From Acidobacteriota bacterium (GTDB lineage Bacteria > Acidobacteriota > Blastocatellia > Pyrinomonadales > Pyrinomonadaceae), in the NCBI GenBank assembly GCA_019239425.1, contig JAFAZX010000065.1, positions 1-50,025 of the forward strand: DNA of 50,025 nt. The letters are read 5' to 3'. The notes under the pieces were generated by a model. That model searched no databases and had not been told where the DNA came from. It saw nothing but the letters and a program-made list of their open reading frames with translations. Shown in pieces: positions 16,405 to 23,797 of the stretch. The first letter of the stretch is position 1. Each line of letters starts with the position of its first letter. Position numbers and translations under genes: made by a program.

Positions 16405-17034
16405 TCAGAGCTGGATGATGCCTCGGCGGACGGCGATGGCGACGGCCTGCGTGCGGTCGGAGGCGCCGAGCTTGTCCATGATGTGCTTGATGTGAACCTT
16501 GACCGTCTCCTCCGAGATGAAGAGCTTCTCGGCGATGTCGCGGTTGCGGTTCCCCCCGGCGACGTGGCGGAGAACTTCCACCTCGCGCTCCGTCAGGTCT
16601 TCGTCGCTCATGTGCTCGGCGAGGTGAGACGCGATGTGTGAAGGGATGCCCTTCTTTCCCCCGTGGACGTGGCGGATGGTCTCGACGAGTTCTTTGGGCG
16701 GGGTGCTCTTGAGGAGGTAGCCGCGCGCGCCCGCCTTGAGAGCGCGCTGGATTTCAACATCCCCCTCGAACGTGGTCAGGATGATGACGCGCGCGCCCGC
16801 GAACTCCGCGCGGATGCGGACGAGTGCGTCGATGCCGCTCACGTCGGGGAGCCGCAAATCCATGAGGACAACGTCCGGGAGGTGCCGGCGATACATCTCG
16901 ACGGCCTCCGCGCCCGTAGCCGCCTGCGCCACGATGGTCATGTCCGGCTGGCTGTTGATGATGGCGGCGACCCCCTCGCGCATCAGCGGGTGGTCGTCAA
17001 CGCTCAGGACGCGGATGCGTTGTTGGTCGCTCAT
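16405..17034 (-). CDS. NarL/FixJ-family response regulator (RR3)
   Basis: A 209-residue regulator with receiver Asp59 in LMDLRLPDVSG, Thr in VIILTTFEGD, Lys in YLLKSTPPKEL, and a LuxR-type HTH (LTEREVEVLRHVAGGNRNR, SEETVKVHIKHIMDKLGA). Its ATG overlaps the stop of the preceding kinase gene by four bases (17031-17034), so translation is coupled and this is a cognate pair. It forms an operon with the kinase and the receiver gene at 18453. Confidence 0.95.
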   Translation of the reverse strand: MSDQQRIRVLSVDDHPLMREGVAAIINSQPDMTIVAQAATGAEAVEMYRRHLPDVVLMDLRLPDVSGIDALVRIRAEFAGARVIILTTFEGDVEIQRALKAGARGYLLKSTPPKELVETIRHVHGGKKGIPSHIASHLAEHMSDEDLTEREVEVLRHVAGGNRNRDIAEKLFISEETVKVHIKHIMDKLGASDRTQAVAIAVRRGIIQL

Positions 17035-18431
17035 TCGAAATCCTTACCTCCGGACTCCACCGGCGTCTGTCCTTCGGCTTTTCGCGGGCGGAGTCTGGCG
17101 AACCATCTCCGCGGAAAAGGAGGCGCTTGATCCCGGAAAGCGATGCGGCCGGGCACAGTCAGCTCGACCTCCGTCCCGGCGGAGGCGCGACTCAGGACTT
17201 TGAGCCGCGCCCCGATCTTCTCCGCACGCTCGCGCATCCCCGAGAGCCCCCAGTGCCCGTCGCGCCCTGAGCGCAGCACCTTCGGGTCAATGCCCACGCC
17301 GTCGTCGCTGACGAGCACGCGCAGGCCATCGGCAAGGTATCCGATTTCCATCTCGATGCTCTTCGCGCGCGAGTGACGGAAAGCGTTGACGAGCGCCTCG
17401 TGCCCGATGCGGTAGACCTCATCGCGGACGGCCGGGTGCAGCGGCCGGGGCTTACCCTCGACGACGACGCGGAAGCTGGCCCGGTCGCTTGCGGCGAACT
17501 CCTGCTTGACCTGCGACAAGGCGTGTTCGAGTCCGAGGGAGTCGTCGCCGGTGGAGCGCAGGCCCCGCACGGCGTTGCGGCCCTCTTCGATGACCTGACC
17601 CATCAGCCGCCGGACGTGGTCGAACTGCGCTATGGCCGGCGAGTCCGCGGGCAGACTTTCCGCCGCCACGTGGAGCTGCATCGAAGCGCTGATGACGCCT
17701 TGCAGAAGCGTGTCGTGCAGCTCCTGTGCGATGCGCGTCCGCTCCGCGAGCCGTTCCTCGAAACGGATGTTGAGCTGCCTCTTCAACTGTCGCAGGTGGT
17801 AGCGGTAGAGGGCCAGCAGCGCCAACAGGAGGGCCAGTCCGGCGGCGTAACGGAACCAGCGCCGCTGCCAGACGAAAGGCGGCGTGCCTTCCGTCGTCGC
17901 CACGGCGACGACCGCGCCGCCCAAGGTCGGGAGAGCGTCCGTGATGTTCGGCGGAATGTAGTTAGGCTCGACGAGGAGCGCGGCGTACTCCGTCCCGAGG
18001 TGGGTTGTGTTTCTCCACGTCGAGTCGGGCTGAATCTCAGTGAAAGGCTCTTCGTAGAGGGGCTGGACATACCACGCCCCGGCCCGTGCGTACAGGACTA
18101 TCCGCTGCCCGGGGCGGGCACCGCTGACACGCCCTTCGACGAAACCGAACATATCCGGGCCTCCCCTGTCCGCCAGTGGAATGGTAGTGAATTCGACGGA
18201 CGTGCCCTGCGAGCGGCACCCCTCGAACATAAGACAGGCGAAGGCTAAGAGGAGGGCTATGCTTTGAAATGTTTTGTGCCGCCGCGCCAAGGGGTGCCTC
18301 GCCTGTCGATACGGCGCGGCCGGGCGTTGCCGGTCGCTTCCGGGCGAGGGCGTCCATGGGCGGGACCAGACAGCAAGGGCCGTGGTTCCCGAGAAGAGCT
18401 TCACTGTAATTGAACGCATCCGACTCGGCAT
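17031..18431 (-). CDS. Sensor histidine kinase (HisKA_3 / HATPase) with short extracytoplasmic domain
   Basis: About 466 residues. A hydrophobic stretch (LLLAFACLMFEGC, near 60-75) could be a signal or an imperfect lipobox. An extracytoplasmic domain of about 110 residues follows (GFVEGRVSGARPGQRIVLYA), which lacks the propeller of the other two kinases. One membrane helix lies near 190-212, the H-box IAQELHDTLLQ near 232, and an HATPase domain with NAFRHSRA, SDDGVGIDP and GLSGMRERAEKIG. It is coupled to RR3 by a four-base overlap. The start is uncertain: ATG 18431 is used here, a TTG lies four codons earlier, and the basic N-terminal stretch of about 50 residues is atypical, so initiation may be later. 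Confidence 0.9.
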   Translation of the reverse strand: MPSRMRSITVKLFSGTTALAVWSRPWTPSPGSDRQRPAAPYRQARHPLARRHKTFQSIALLLAFACLMFEGCRSQGTSVEFTTIPLADRGGPDMFGFVEGRVSGARPGQRIVLYARAGAWYVQPLYEEPFTEIQPDSTWRNTTHLGTEYAALLVEPNYIPPNITDALPTLGGAVVAVATTEGTPPFVWQRRWFRYAAGLALLLALLALYRYHLRQLKRQLNIRFEERLAERTRIAQELHDTLLQGVISASMQLHVAAESLPADSPAIAQFDHVRRLMGQVIEEGRNAVRGLRSTGDDSLGLEHALSQVKQEFAASDRASFRVVVEGKPRPLHPAVRDEVYRIGHEALVNAFRHSRAKSIEMEIGYLADGLRVLVSDDGVGIDPKVLRSGRDGHWGLSGMRERAEKIGARLKVLSRASAGTEVELTVPGRIAFRDQAPPFPRRWFARLRPRKAEGQTPVESGGKDFE

Positions 18432-18452
18432 GTATTCACCCAACCGGTCAGG

Positions 18453-18827
18453 TCAGCTTAAGCGAAGGGCCGCGTTGAGAGCTTCAAGCAGGCCAGTCTC
18501 GCTGAAAGGCTTGAAGAGGCACTCGACGGCGCCGCGTTCGAGCAGGTGCCGGCAGACGTTCTCATCCCTCCGGGCGGTGATGAAGATGATCGGGATCTCC
18601 TGTCGGCGTCGCGTCAACTCCTGCTGAAGGTCGGGACCGGACATGCCGGGCATGGTGACATCCAGGAGCAGACAACTGGTCTGGCCGAGGAGGTCGGACG
18701 CGAGGAACTCTTCCGCCGAGGAGAACGGCTGGGCGGCGAAGCCGAACTCCCGCAGCAATTCGGGCAGCGACTCGCGCACGGACTCGTCATCGTCAACGAC
18801 TGAGATGAATGGACGTATGACCATCAT
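18453..18827 (-). CDS. Single-domain receiver protein (FixJ-type receiver)
   Basis: A 124-residue protein consisting only of a receiver: acidic cluster VDDDES near the start, phospho-acceptor Asp56 in LLLDVTMPGMSG, Thr in IIFITARRDE, and Lys in CLFKPFSE. There is no output domain. It starts an operon with the kinase (gap about 20 bases) and RR3, so it may compete for, or relay, phosphate in that system. A GACCGATACC-type site lies about 65 bases upstream, linking it to the repeated regulatory module of this window. Confidence 0.9.
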   Translation of the reverse strand: MMVIRPFISVVDDDESVRESLPELLREFGFAAQPFSSAEEFLASDLLGQTSCLLLDVTMPGMSGPDLQQELTRRRQEIPIIFITARRDENVCRHLLERGAVECLFKPFSETGLLEALNAALRLS

Positions 18828-18890
18828 TTTAACCCCCTTGTTGTGCCCGGCATCCGTAATGGCACCAGCATGCGCCGTTTACCGGAGGGC

Positions 18891-18913
18891 GTCTATTATC
18901 CTTTGGTATCGGT
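18891..18913 (-). promoter_or_regulatory. ACCGATACCAAAG site upstream of the receiver gene
   Basis: The minus strand reads ACCGATACCAAAG followed by GATAATAGAC. It matches the first two blocks of the module described at 18966, without the GTGGTCTACTCGC block. It is 64 bases before ATG 18827. Confidence 0.5.
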
Positions 18914-18965
18914 CTACGTCCCGTAGAAGTACCGGCCGAGCCCCTCAATCTGACGCGGAGATGCC

Positions 18966-19017
18966 GACCGATACTTTCGTCTAATAGACGCGCGTCTCTC
19001 GCCCGTGGTCTACTCGC
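18966..19017 (+). promoter_or_regulatory. Conserved promoter-like module, copy b
   Basis: Three blocks, GACCGATAC, GTCTAATAG and GTGGTCTACTCGC, with about 17 bases between the last two. The same arrangement occurs at 19618, 35638 and, inverted, 44986. Here only about 10 bases separate it from the broken redoxin coding sequence, so the 5' end of that gene has been deleted up to the module. Confidence 0.6.
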
Positions 19018-19027
19018 ACGCGAGCGC

Positions 19028-19444
19028 CGGCAGCACGAAGGGCTCGTCCAACTTCATCGTGAAATGGAGGTCGGCTACTGCCGGCTGGTCACGATCAGCA
19101 CAGACAACATCACCGAGACGAACGAATACCGCAGCGGCGTTGGCGCACACTGGCCCTTCCTCTCCGACCCGGGGCGTAAGATACAAAAAGACCTCGATAT
19201 CGCCGAATACACAGACCCCCTCCACAACCCCATGATTCCCCACACGATTGTGTTGGAGCCGGGGCTCGTCGTTTACAAAATCTACATGGGCTACTGGTTC
19301 TTCGGCCGGCCCACGACGGCAGAGCTTCGCCAGGATTTGCGCGCCGTCCTGAAGAGATGCCGGCCGGACTGGGACATCACCACGCCCGAACTCAAACGGC
19401 GGTACCAATTCTACTTCGCGACTGAACGCGGGCGCGCGGGCTAG
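19028..19444 (+). pseudogene. Redoxin (AhpC/TSA-like peroxiredoxin family), 5'-truncated
   Basis: The open frame from about 19028 encodes RRQHEGLVQLHREMEVGYCR, then LVTISTDN, GVGAHWPFLSDPGRKIQKDL, and a C-terminus including TIVLEPGLVVYKIY, GYWFFGRPT and CRPDWDITTPEL. This is the C-terminal two thirds of a thioredoxin-fold redoxin. The N-terminal strand and the peroxidatic Cys region are missing; the reading begins directly after promoter module b. ATG 19064 could start a 126-residue remnant, but it would lack the active site. An intrinsic terminator follows at 19509. A non-functional relic is most likely. Confidence 0.75.
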
Positions 19445-19508
19445 GAAAAATACCGGCGCGACGCCGTCATTGATGTTGGCGGTTTCAGATTCGTAGTCAG
19501 CCTGAGTA

Positions 19509-19555
19509 AGCCCTGCGGAACCCTCTCACGCTGTCCGCAGGGCTCATCTATTTTC
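19509..19555 (+). terminator. Intrinsic terminator after the redoxin relic
   Basis: Perfect 10-bp stem AGCCCTGCGG / CCGCAGGGCT with a 16-base loop, followed by CATCTATTTTC. It ends the redoxin transcription unit before the next promoter module. Confidence 0.6.
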
Positions 19556-19617
19556 AACTCACAAAGCGGCCTTTCGCCGTCGCTCCTCACCGTCACACAG
19601 ACTGATGCCGAGGTATC

Positions 19618-19668
19618 GACCGATACCAAAGTCTAATAGTTTCGCCTTCCCGCCTGTGGTCTACTCGC
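19618..19668 (+). promoter_or_regulatory. Conserved promoter-like module, copy c
   Basis: GACCGATACC, AAAGTCTAATAG and GTGGTCTACTCGC in the standard arrangement, ending 52 bases before the crotonase start. In this copy the first block is part of a palindrome: GGTATCG, two bases, CGATACC. Confidence 0.6.
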
Positions 19669-19720
19669 CTCTGATTTAACGCGGACGGCGTGCGGTCTGA
19701 TATTCGACAGGGGAATAAAA

Positions 19721-20082
19721 ATGTCAAAAGCAATAGAAAACGAGAACCAAAAACATGCCGTGGATTTTGAGACGCTCAAGGTGCGCAGGGAAGGGGCCGT
19801 TCTCTTCGTGGAGATTGCGGCACCGCCTATGAATCTTCTGGGGCCCGAACTGGTGCGCGACCTTGTCTCCCTCATTCAGCGGGCCGCGCAGCGGTCAAGG
19901 AAAGGGTCAACGCAATCGCACTCGCGCCGGCTGAAGACTTCCGTCGCGATTCCGACCTCTTCGGCGAGGGCGCGCGCAGCCCTGAGTTCCAGGCCGCGAT
20001 GGAGCGCGGCTTCCAGACGCGAGACGCGGAAATGAACCTGCCCCGGCTGTTGGGCGAACTGGAAGGAAAAAGTGATGTCTAA
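19721..20082 (+). pseudogene. Enoyl-CoA hydratase/isomerase family gene with internal deletion
   Basis: ATG 19721 begins an intact crotonase N-terminus of about 53 residues (VDFETLKVRREGAVLFVEI, then APPMNLLGPELVRDLVSLIQ). From about 19894 the frame that encodes the family's C-terminus takes over (VKERVNAIALAPAEDFRRDS, then ARSPEFQAAMERGF, ending TAA 20080-20082). The central roughly 130-150 residues with the oxyanion-hole and active-site segments are gone, and the two parts are in different frames. The promoter module and 5' leader are intact, so decay was by internal deletion. The stop overlaps the start of the metallo-hydrolase gene, suggesting an original operon. Confidence 0.8.
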
Positions 20083-20920
20083 ACTTGAATGGAAGCTGCT
20101 GACAAAGAAACGCGGAAGCTCTACCTCGCAAGGAATTCCGCCCGGCAAGGAAGACCTCCTCTGGGTAACCGGAACTGTCACGCTCATCTATGGTGAGCGC
20201 GACGCCGTCCTCGTCGATACGTTTCTGTCCGAGCAACATTCAAAGGAGCTGCTGGAGTGGGTCGTCGAGAGCGGCAAGAATCTTAAGACCATTTACGTCA
20301 CCCACGCCCACGGCGACCACTACTTCGGTCTGAAGCGCCTTCTCGACAAGTTCCCCGACGCAAAGGCAATCGCCACCGCGCCCGTCGTCGCGGCCATTCG
20401 AGACCAGATCAAGCCGGAGTACGTCCAATCCTTCTGGGAGCCGCGCTTCCCGGGCCAGCTCCCGTCGCAGTTGGTGGCGCCCGAAGTCCTCGAAGGAGAC
20501 GCCTTTTACCTTGAGGGCGAAGAGCTGAGGGTCGTCCAGCTCGGCCACACCGACACGTCACACTCGACTGCGCTGCATGTGCCCTCCATCGGTCTGGTCG
20601 TATCCGGGGACTGCGTCTACAACAACACGCACCTCTATCTCGCGGAGTGCGACGAAGAGGCTTGCGACGAGTGGCTCCGTGCGCTCGACAAGATCGAGTC
20701 CCTGCATCCGGAGGCGGTGGTCGCCGGTCACGGCGTGCTCGATCCCGACAGCTCGCCCCGCCACATCGGGGAGACACGGCGTTACCTCCGCGACTTTGTC
20801 GCCTCCCTCGCGAGCACGACGACGGCGATAGAACTTTACGAGGCAATGCTCTCGCTGCATCCGGGCCGCGTTAACCCCGGGTCGCTCTGGGCCGCCGCAA
20901 AAGCGTCCAAGCCATCCTAA
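20075..20920 (+). CDS. MBL-fold metallo-hydrolase
   Basis: A 281-residue metallo-beta-lactamase-fold hydrolase. The zinc motif is VTHAHGDHYFG (His77, His79, Asp81, His82); further ligands are expected in QLGHTDTSHS, VVSGDCVYNN and VVAGHGV. The protein appears complete, unlike its neighbours, and ends with a helical LYEAMLSLHPGRVNPGSLW segment typical of a subgroup of unknown substrate. ATG 20075 lies inside the end of the crotonase relic (ATGTCTAA overlap) with GGAAGGA upstream, so it was translationally coupled to the crotonase and is presumably transcribed from module c. The substrate cannot be read from sequence. Confidence 0.88.
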   Translation: MSKLEWKLLTKKRGSSTSQGIPPGKEDLLWVTGTVTLIYGERDAVLVDTFLSEQHSKELLEWVVESGKNLKTIYVTHAHGDHYFGLKRLLDKFPDAKAIATAPVVAAIRDQIKPEYVQSFWEPRFPGQLPSQLVAPEVLEGDAFYLEGEELRVVQLGHTDTSHSTALHVPSIGLVVSGDCVYNNTHLYLAECDEEACDEWLRALDKIESLHPEAVVAGHGVLDPDSSPRHIGETRRYLRDFVASLASTTTAIELYEAMLSLHPGRVNPGSLWAAAKASKPS

Positions 20921-20944
20921 GCCCCGGACTGCCGATGTCAGGCT

Positions 20945-21190
20945 CGCTATCAGCGCGGCCTGCCGGCCGAACAGATAGAGAAGCTTCTGGCCGCATCTTC
21001 CGTGGCCGGCCCCCCGACGAACGTGCAGTTCATGGTCAAGGACTCGAAGAAGTACGCCGCGACCGGCGGCTGGGGGTTCGCCCAATTCACCGACGGCAAA
21101 CCTGACGGCGAGGCGGTGCACAAGACCTGCTTCGCCTGTCACGCGCCCGCCAAAGACCGCGACTTCGTCTTCACCAGTTACGCGCCTTGA
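20945..21190 (+). pseudogene. Cytochrome P460-family gene, C-terminal remnant
   Basis: The open frame ends in a P460-like C-terminus: VQFMVKDSKKYAATGGWGFA, then a haem-binding CxxCH (CFACH) and ending FVFTSYAP. About 65 residues are recognisable out of a usual 150-200 and no signal peptide or start is present. The preceding segment (RYQRGLPAEQIEKLLAASS) is in frame but looks like part of a different protein, so this may be a junction of two relics. It lies 24 bases after the metallo-hydrolase. Confidence 0.65.
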
Positions 21191-21250
21191 TGCCGAGTGG
21201 CGGACAGTGCGCACCCGGAATGTCGGTACTCGGCACGTAGGAGGAAGAGG

Positions 21251-21916
21251 ATGGCAGAGCTAAAGTTTGACAAGGAGCTCAGCGCACTTCTCGTCATCGA
21301 CCCGTACAACGACTTCATTTCCGAGGGTGGCAAGCTCTGGCCGCGCATCAAGGCCGTGGCCGAAGCGAACAACTGCGTTCCCAACATGTCACAGGTTCTG
21401 AATGCCGCGCGGAACGCGAAACTTCGGGTCTTCTATGCGATGCATCGCCGATACCGTCCGGGCGACTACGAGACCTGGAAATACATTGCGCCCATTCAAA
21501 AACGAGGCTGGCAGAGTAAAGCCTTCGAATACGGCACCTGGGGCGGCGAGATTCGCGGCGAGTTCGAGCCGCGGCCGGGCGACATCGTGGCACAGGAGCA
21601 CTGGTGTTCCAGCGGCTTCGCCAACACCGACCTCGACTTGCAGCTCAAGAAGCACGGCGTCCACCGGCTCATCGTCGTCGGGCTCATCGCACACACGTGC
21701 GTGGAGTCAACCGTGCGCTTCGCCGCCGAACTGGGCTACGAGGTCACGGTGGTCAAGGACGCGACCGCGGACTACTCGGACGAGATGATGTACGCCGCAC
21801 TCCACCTCAACCTCCCGAACTACGCGAGCGCCATCGTGACCACAGACGAAATCGTCGCCTCGCTCTCTTCTCTCTCAACCATGACTGGTGGTGGGACTGG
21901 TACGCGCCCTACCTGA
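21251..21916 (+). CDS. Isochorismatase-like cysteine hydrolase with foreign C-terminus
   Basis: A cysteine hydrolase of 221 residues. Catalytic Asp17 lies in LLVIDPYNDF and the nucleophile Cys150 in GLIAHTCVEST. The usual catalytic Lys appears to be Gln116 (DIVAQEHW), which would impair activity if my alignment by eye is right. Family sequence runs to about residue 206 (TTDEIVASL). The last 15 or so residues read out of frame through a fragment of another gene, which continues in its own frame to 22008. AGGAAGAGG lies upstream of ATG 21251. The core fold is complete, so a protein may be made, but the tail replacement and Lys loss suggest early decay. Confidence 0.75.
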   Translation: MAELKFDKELSALLVIDPYNDFISEGGKLWPRIKAVAEANNCVPNMSQVLNAARNAKLRVFYAMHRRYRPGDYETWKYIAPIQKRGWQSKAFEYGTWGGEIRGEFEPRPGDIVAQEHWCSSGFANTDLDLQLKKHGVHRLIVVGLIAHTCVESTVRFAAELGYEVTVVKDATADYSDEMMYAALHLNLPNYASAIVTTDEIVASLSSLSTMTGGGTGTRPT

Positions 21917-22008
21917 GCGCGCGCCAGCAGGGGAACAGCGCGGAGGAGGCGGCAGCGGCGGCCGACCGCCGGATGGAGGAAGTTCTTCATGTCCCGGCCG
22001 CCGGTTGA
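21865..22008 (+). pseudogene. C-terminal fragment of an unidentified gene fused to the isochorismatase gene
   Basis: In the frame ending at TGA 22006 the DNA encodes NHDWWWDWYAPYLSARQQG, then EEAAAAADRRMEEVLHV. This looks like a genuine protein C-terminus with a Trp-rich start and a helix, but I do not recognise the family. It has no start and joins the isochorismatase gene out of frame. Confidence 0.5.
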
Positions 22009-22042
22009 GTGAACGTCTTCGGGCCAGACATTCTTAACGCAA

Positions 22043-22282
22043 TCAGGCGAGGTCGAACAGGATCACTTCGCTGTCGTCTTCAGCCATGAGAGTCAGCATG
22101 CCCTCGTCGCTGACCGCCGCGCCGTCGCCTGCGCCGAGCTTGGTGCCGTTCAACTCGACCGAGCCCCTGACGACCTGTAGCCATGCGTGGCGCCCGGCTT
22201 CGAGCCGGTGTTCGACCACCTCGCTGCCCTTTAGAATCGCGTTGCAGAATCCAAATCTGGTAGAAGTGCACCGGCCCCGTGG
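22043..22282 (-). pseudogene. Pirin-family gene remnant with internal deletion
   Basis: Directly after the stop of the cNMP-binding kinase, a 12-codon piece reads PVHFYQIWIL, a hallmark of the pirin N-terminal cupin. A frame change then leads into a pirin C-terminus (AILKGSEVVEHRLEAGRHAW, then VRGSVELNGTKLGAGDGAAV), ending in FDLA and TGA at 22043-22045. The 5' end, the metal ligands and the middle of the protein are missing. Confidence 0.7.
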
Positions 22283-23794
22283 TTAATTCTCTTCCTGTAC
22301 GCCGGTGGGGTCTTTGACCGAAAGCGGCAGGCGCACCTGAAAGCACGTGTCGCCGGGTTTCGACTCGAAGCGGACGTTGCCGCGGTGCCTGCGGACGATG
22401 CGCAGCACGGCGTCGAGGCCGAGGCCCGTGCCCTCGCCGACGGACTTCGTTGTGAAGAACGGCTCGAAGATGCGCGCCCTCACGTCTTCGGGGACGCCCG
22501 CGCCGTTGTCGCGTATCTCGACGAGTATGTCGAGCGGCTCGCGCCTCGTCCGGACGCGGAGCGTGCCGCCTTCCGCCATCGCGTCCACGGCGTTGTCGAT
22601 CAGGTTCGTCCACACCTGGTTCAACTCGCCGCCGAAGGCAGTGAGGCGCGGCAGGTCGGCGGCGTAGTCGCGCACGACGTTGACGCTCTTCTTCTTCAGC
22701 TTGTGCTTGAGGATGAGCAGGGTGTTGTCCAGGCTCCGGTGCAGGTCAACCTCCTGCAAAGGGGCCTGATCCATGTAGGAGTATTCCTTGATGGCGAGGA
22801 CGAGTTCCGAGATGCGGCCCGCACTCGTCTTGATGTCGGCGGCGAGCCGCGCGACCGAGAGCTGCGCGCCGACGCGCGCGAGCACCTCCGCGAACGCCGA
22901 AGCGCCGACGCGCTTTTTCAACTCGTCGAGCGCGGCGATGTCGATTCCGGCTTCGACAAGCGACTGCGCGACGGCCCATCCTCCTTTGACCCCACGCGCT
23001 TCGAGCCATGAGTTAATCTCGTCTTCGCGGTCGCTCTGTTCGAGCGCGTTCAAAGGCTGCGAAGAGGCGGAGTGCGCGACCGCCGCCTGCTCGAACTCCG
23101 CGACCGCCGCGCGCTGCTCCGGCGACAGTTGATGCCGGCAGAGGCCGAGGTCTGCGGCGCGCAGCTCTTCGAGCGCCGCGAGCAGTTCGTCTGCCGCCCG
23201 GCGCGCGGCCGCCGCCGGATTGTTCAGCTCGTGCGCCAGCCCCGCCGACAGTTTCCCCAGCGCCAACAGCTTGTCGCTCTGGTCGACGGTCTTGGTAAAT
23301 TCGCGCACGCGGTCGCTCATGACCCCGACGAGCCGCTGCACGAGCGCGGGCATCCTTTGTAACATCTCCGGGAAGAGGCGTTCGGGGAAGAGGAGCACGC
23401 GCGTCGGCGCGACCGCGCGGCTTGTGACGGGGAAGGTCTCCATCCGCGAGTAAGGGAGCTTGCCGGTCACCTCGGTCGTCGGGTCGCCGGCCCGCGCGAT
23501 GTAGACGAGACTGTCGGCCGCGCTCTCTTCGCGGCGCGAATGTGCCTCGCCTTCGAGGTAGACGATCATCCGGTCGGCTGCGTCACCTTTGCGGAAGAGG
23601 GGTTCGCCCGGCCGGAGGCGCCGCTCCTCGGCGTTCTCAACGAACCAGCGCAGTTGCTCCGCGGGCTGGTCGGCGAAGATGCTCACACGCCGCAGCGCCT
23701 CCAACGCGTCCGCCGGAGAGGCGACGCCCGCGTGTGCCCTCACCTCCTCGCCGCTGCCGCGGACTCCGATGCCTTCGAGTCTCTCGTCTTCCAT
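22283..23794 (-). CDS. Histidine kinase with N-terminal cyclic-nucleotide-binding domain
   Basis: A 503-residue soluble kinase. A cNMP-binding jelly roll covers about 30-150 (VSIFADQPAEQLRWFVENAE, GEPLFRKGDAADRMIVYLEG). A long linker leads to a HisKA domain with His in KLSAGLAHELNNPAAA (near 200), a coiled helical insert, and an HATPase domain from about 370 with WTNLIDNAVDAM, DNGAGVPEDVR, FEPFFTTKSVGEGTGLGL. There are no membrane segments. It starts three bases after the stop of the receiver/reductase gene, so the two form an operon. The kinase could phosphorylate the reductase's own receiver domain. Confidence 0.92.
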   Translation of the reverse strand: MEDERLEGIGVRGSGEEVRAHAGVASPADALEALRRVSIFADQPAEQLRWFVENAEERRLRPGEPLFRKGDAADRMIVYLEGEAHSRREESAADSLVYIARAGDPTTEVTGKLPYSRMETFPVTSRAVAPTRVLLFPERLFPEMLQRMPALVQRLVGVMSDRVREFTKTVDQSDKLLALGKLSAGLAHELNNPAAAARRAADELLAALEELRAADLGLCRHQLSPEQRAAVAEFEQAAVAHSASSQPLNALEQSDREDEINSWLEARGVKGGWAVAQSLVEAGIDIAALDELKKRVGASAFAEVLARVGAQLSVARLAADIKTSAGRISELVLAIKEYSYMDQAPLQEVDLHRSLDNTLLILKHKLKKKSVNVVRDYAADLPRLTAFGGELNQVWTNLIDNAVDAMAEGGTLRVRTRREPLDILVEIRDNGAGVPEDVRARIFEPFFTTKSVGEGTGLGLDAVLRIVRRHRGNVRFESKPGDTCFQVRLPLSVKDPTGVQEEN

Positions 23795-23797
23795 CCG

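Noticed and set aside
19721..20035. Reading the crotonase region as one intact 104-residue protein
   Set aside because: Only the first half matches the family; the rest is the family C-terminus read in a wrong frame, so it is annotated as a deletion pseudogene.
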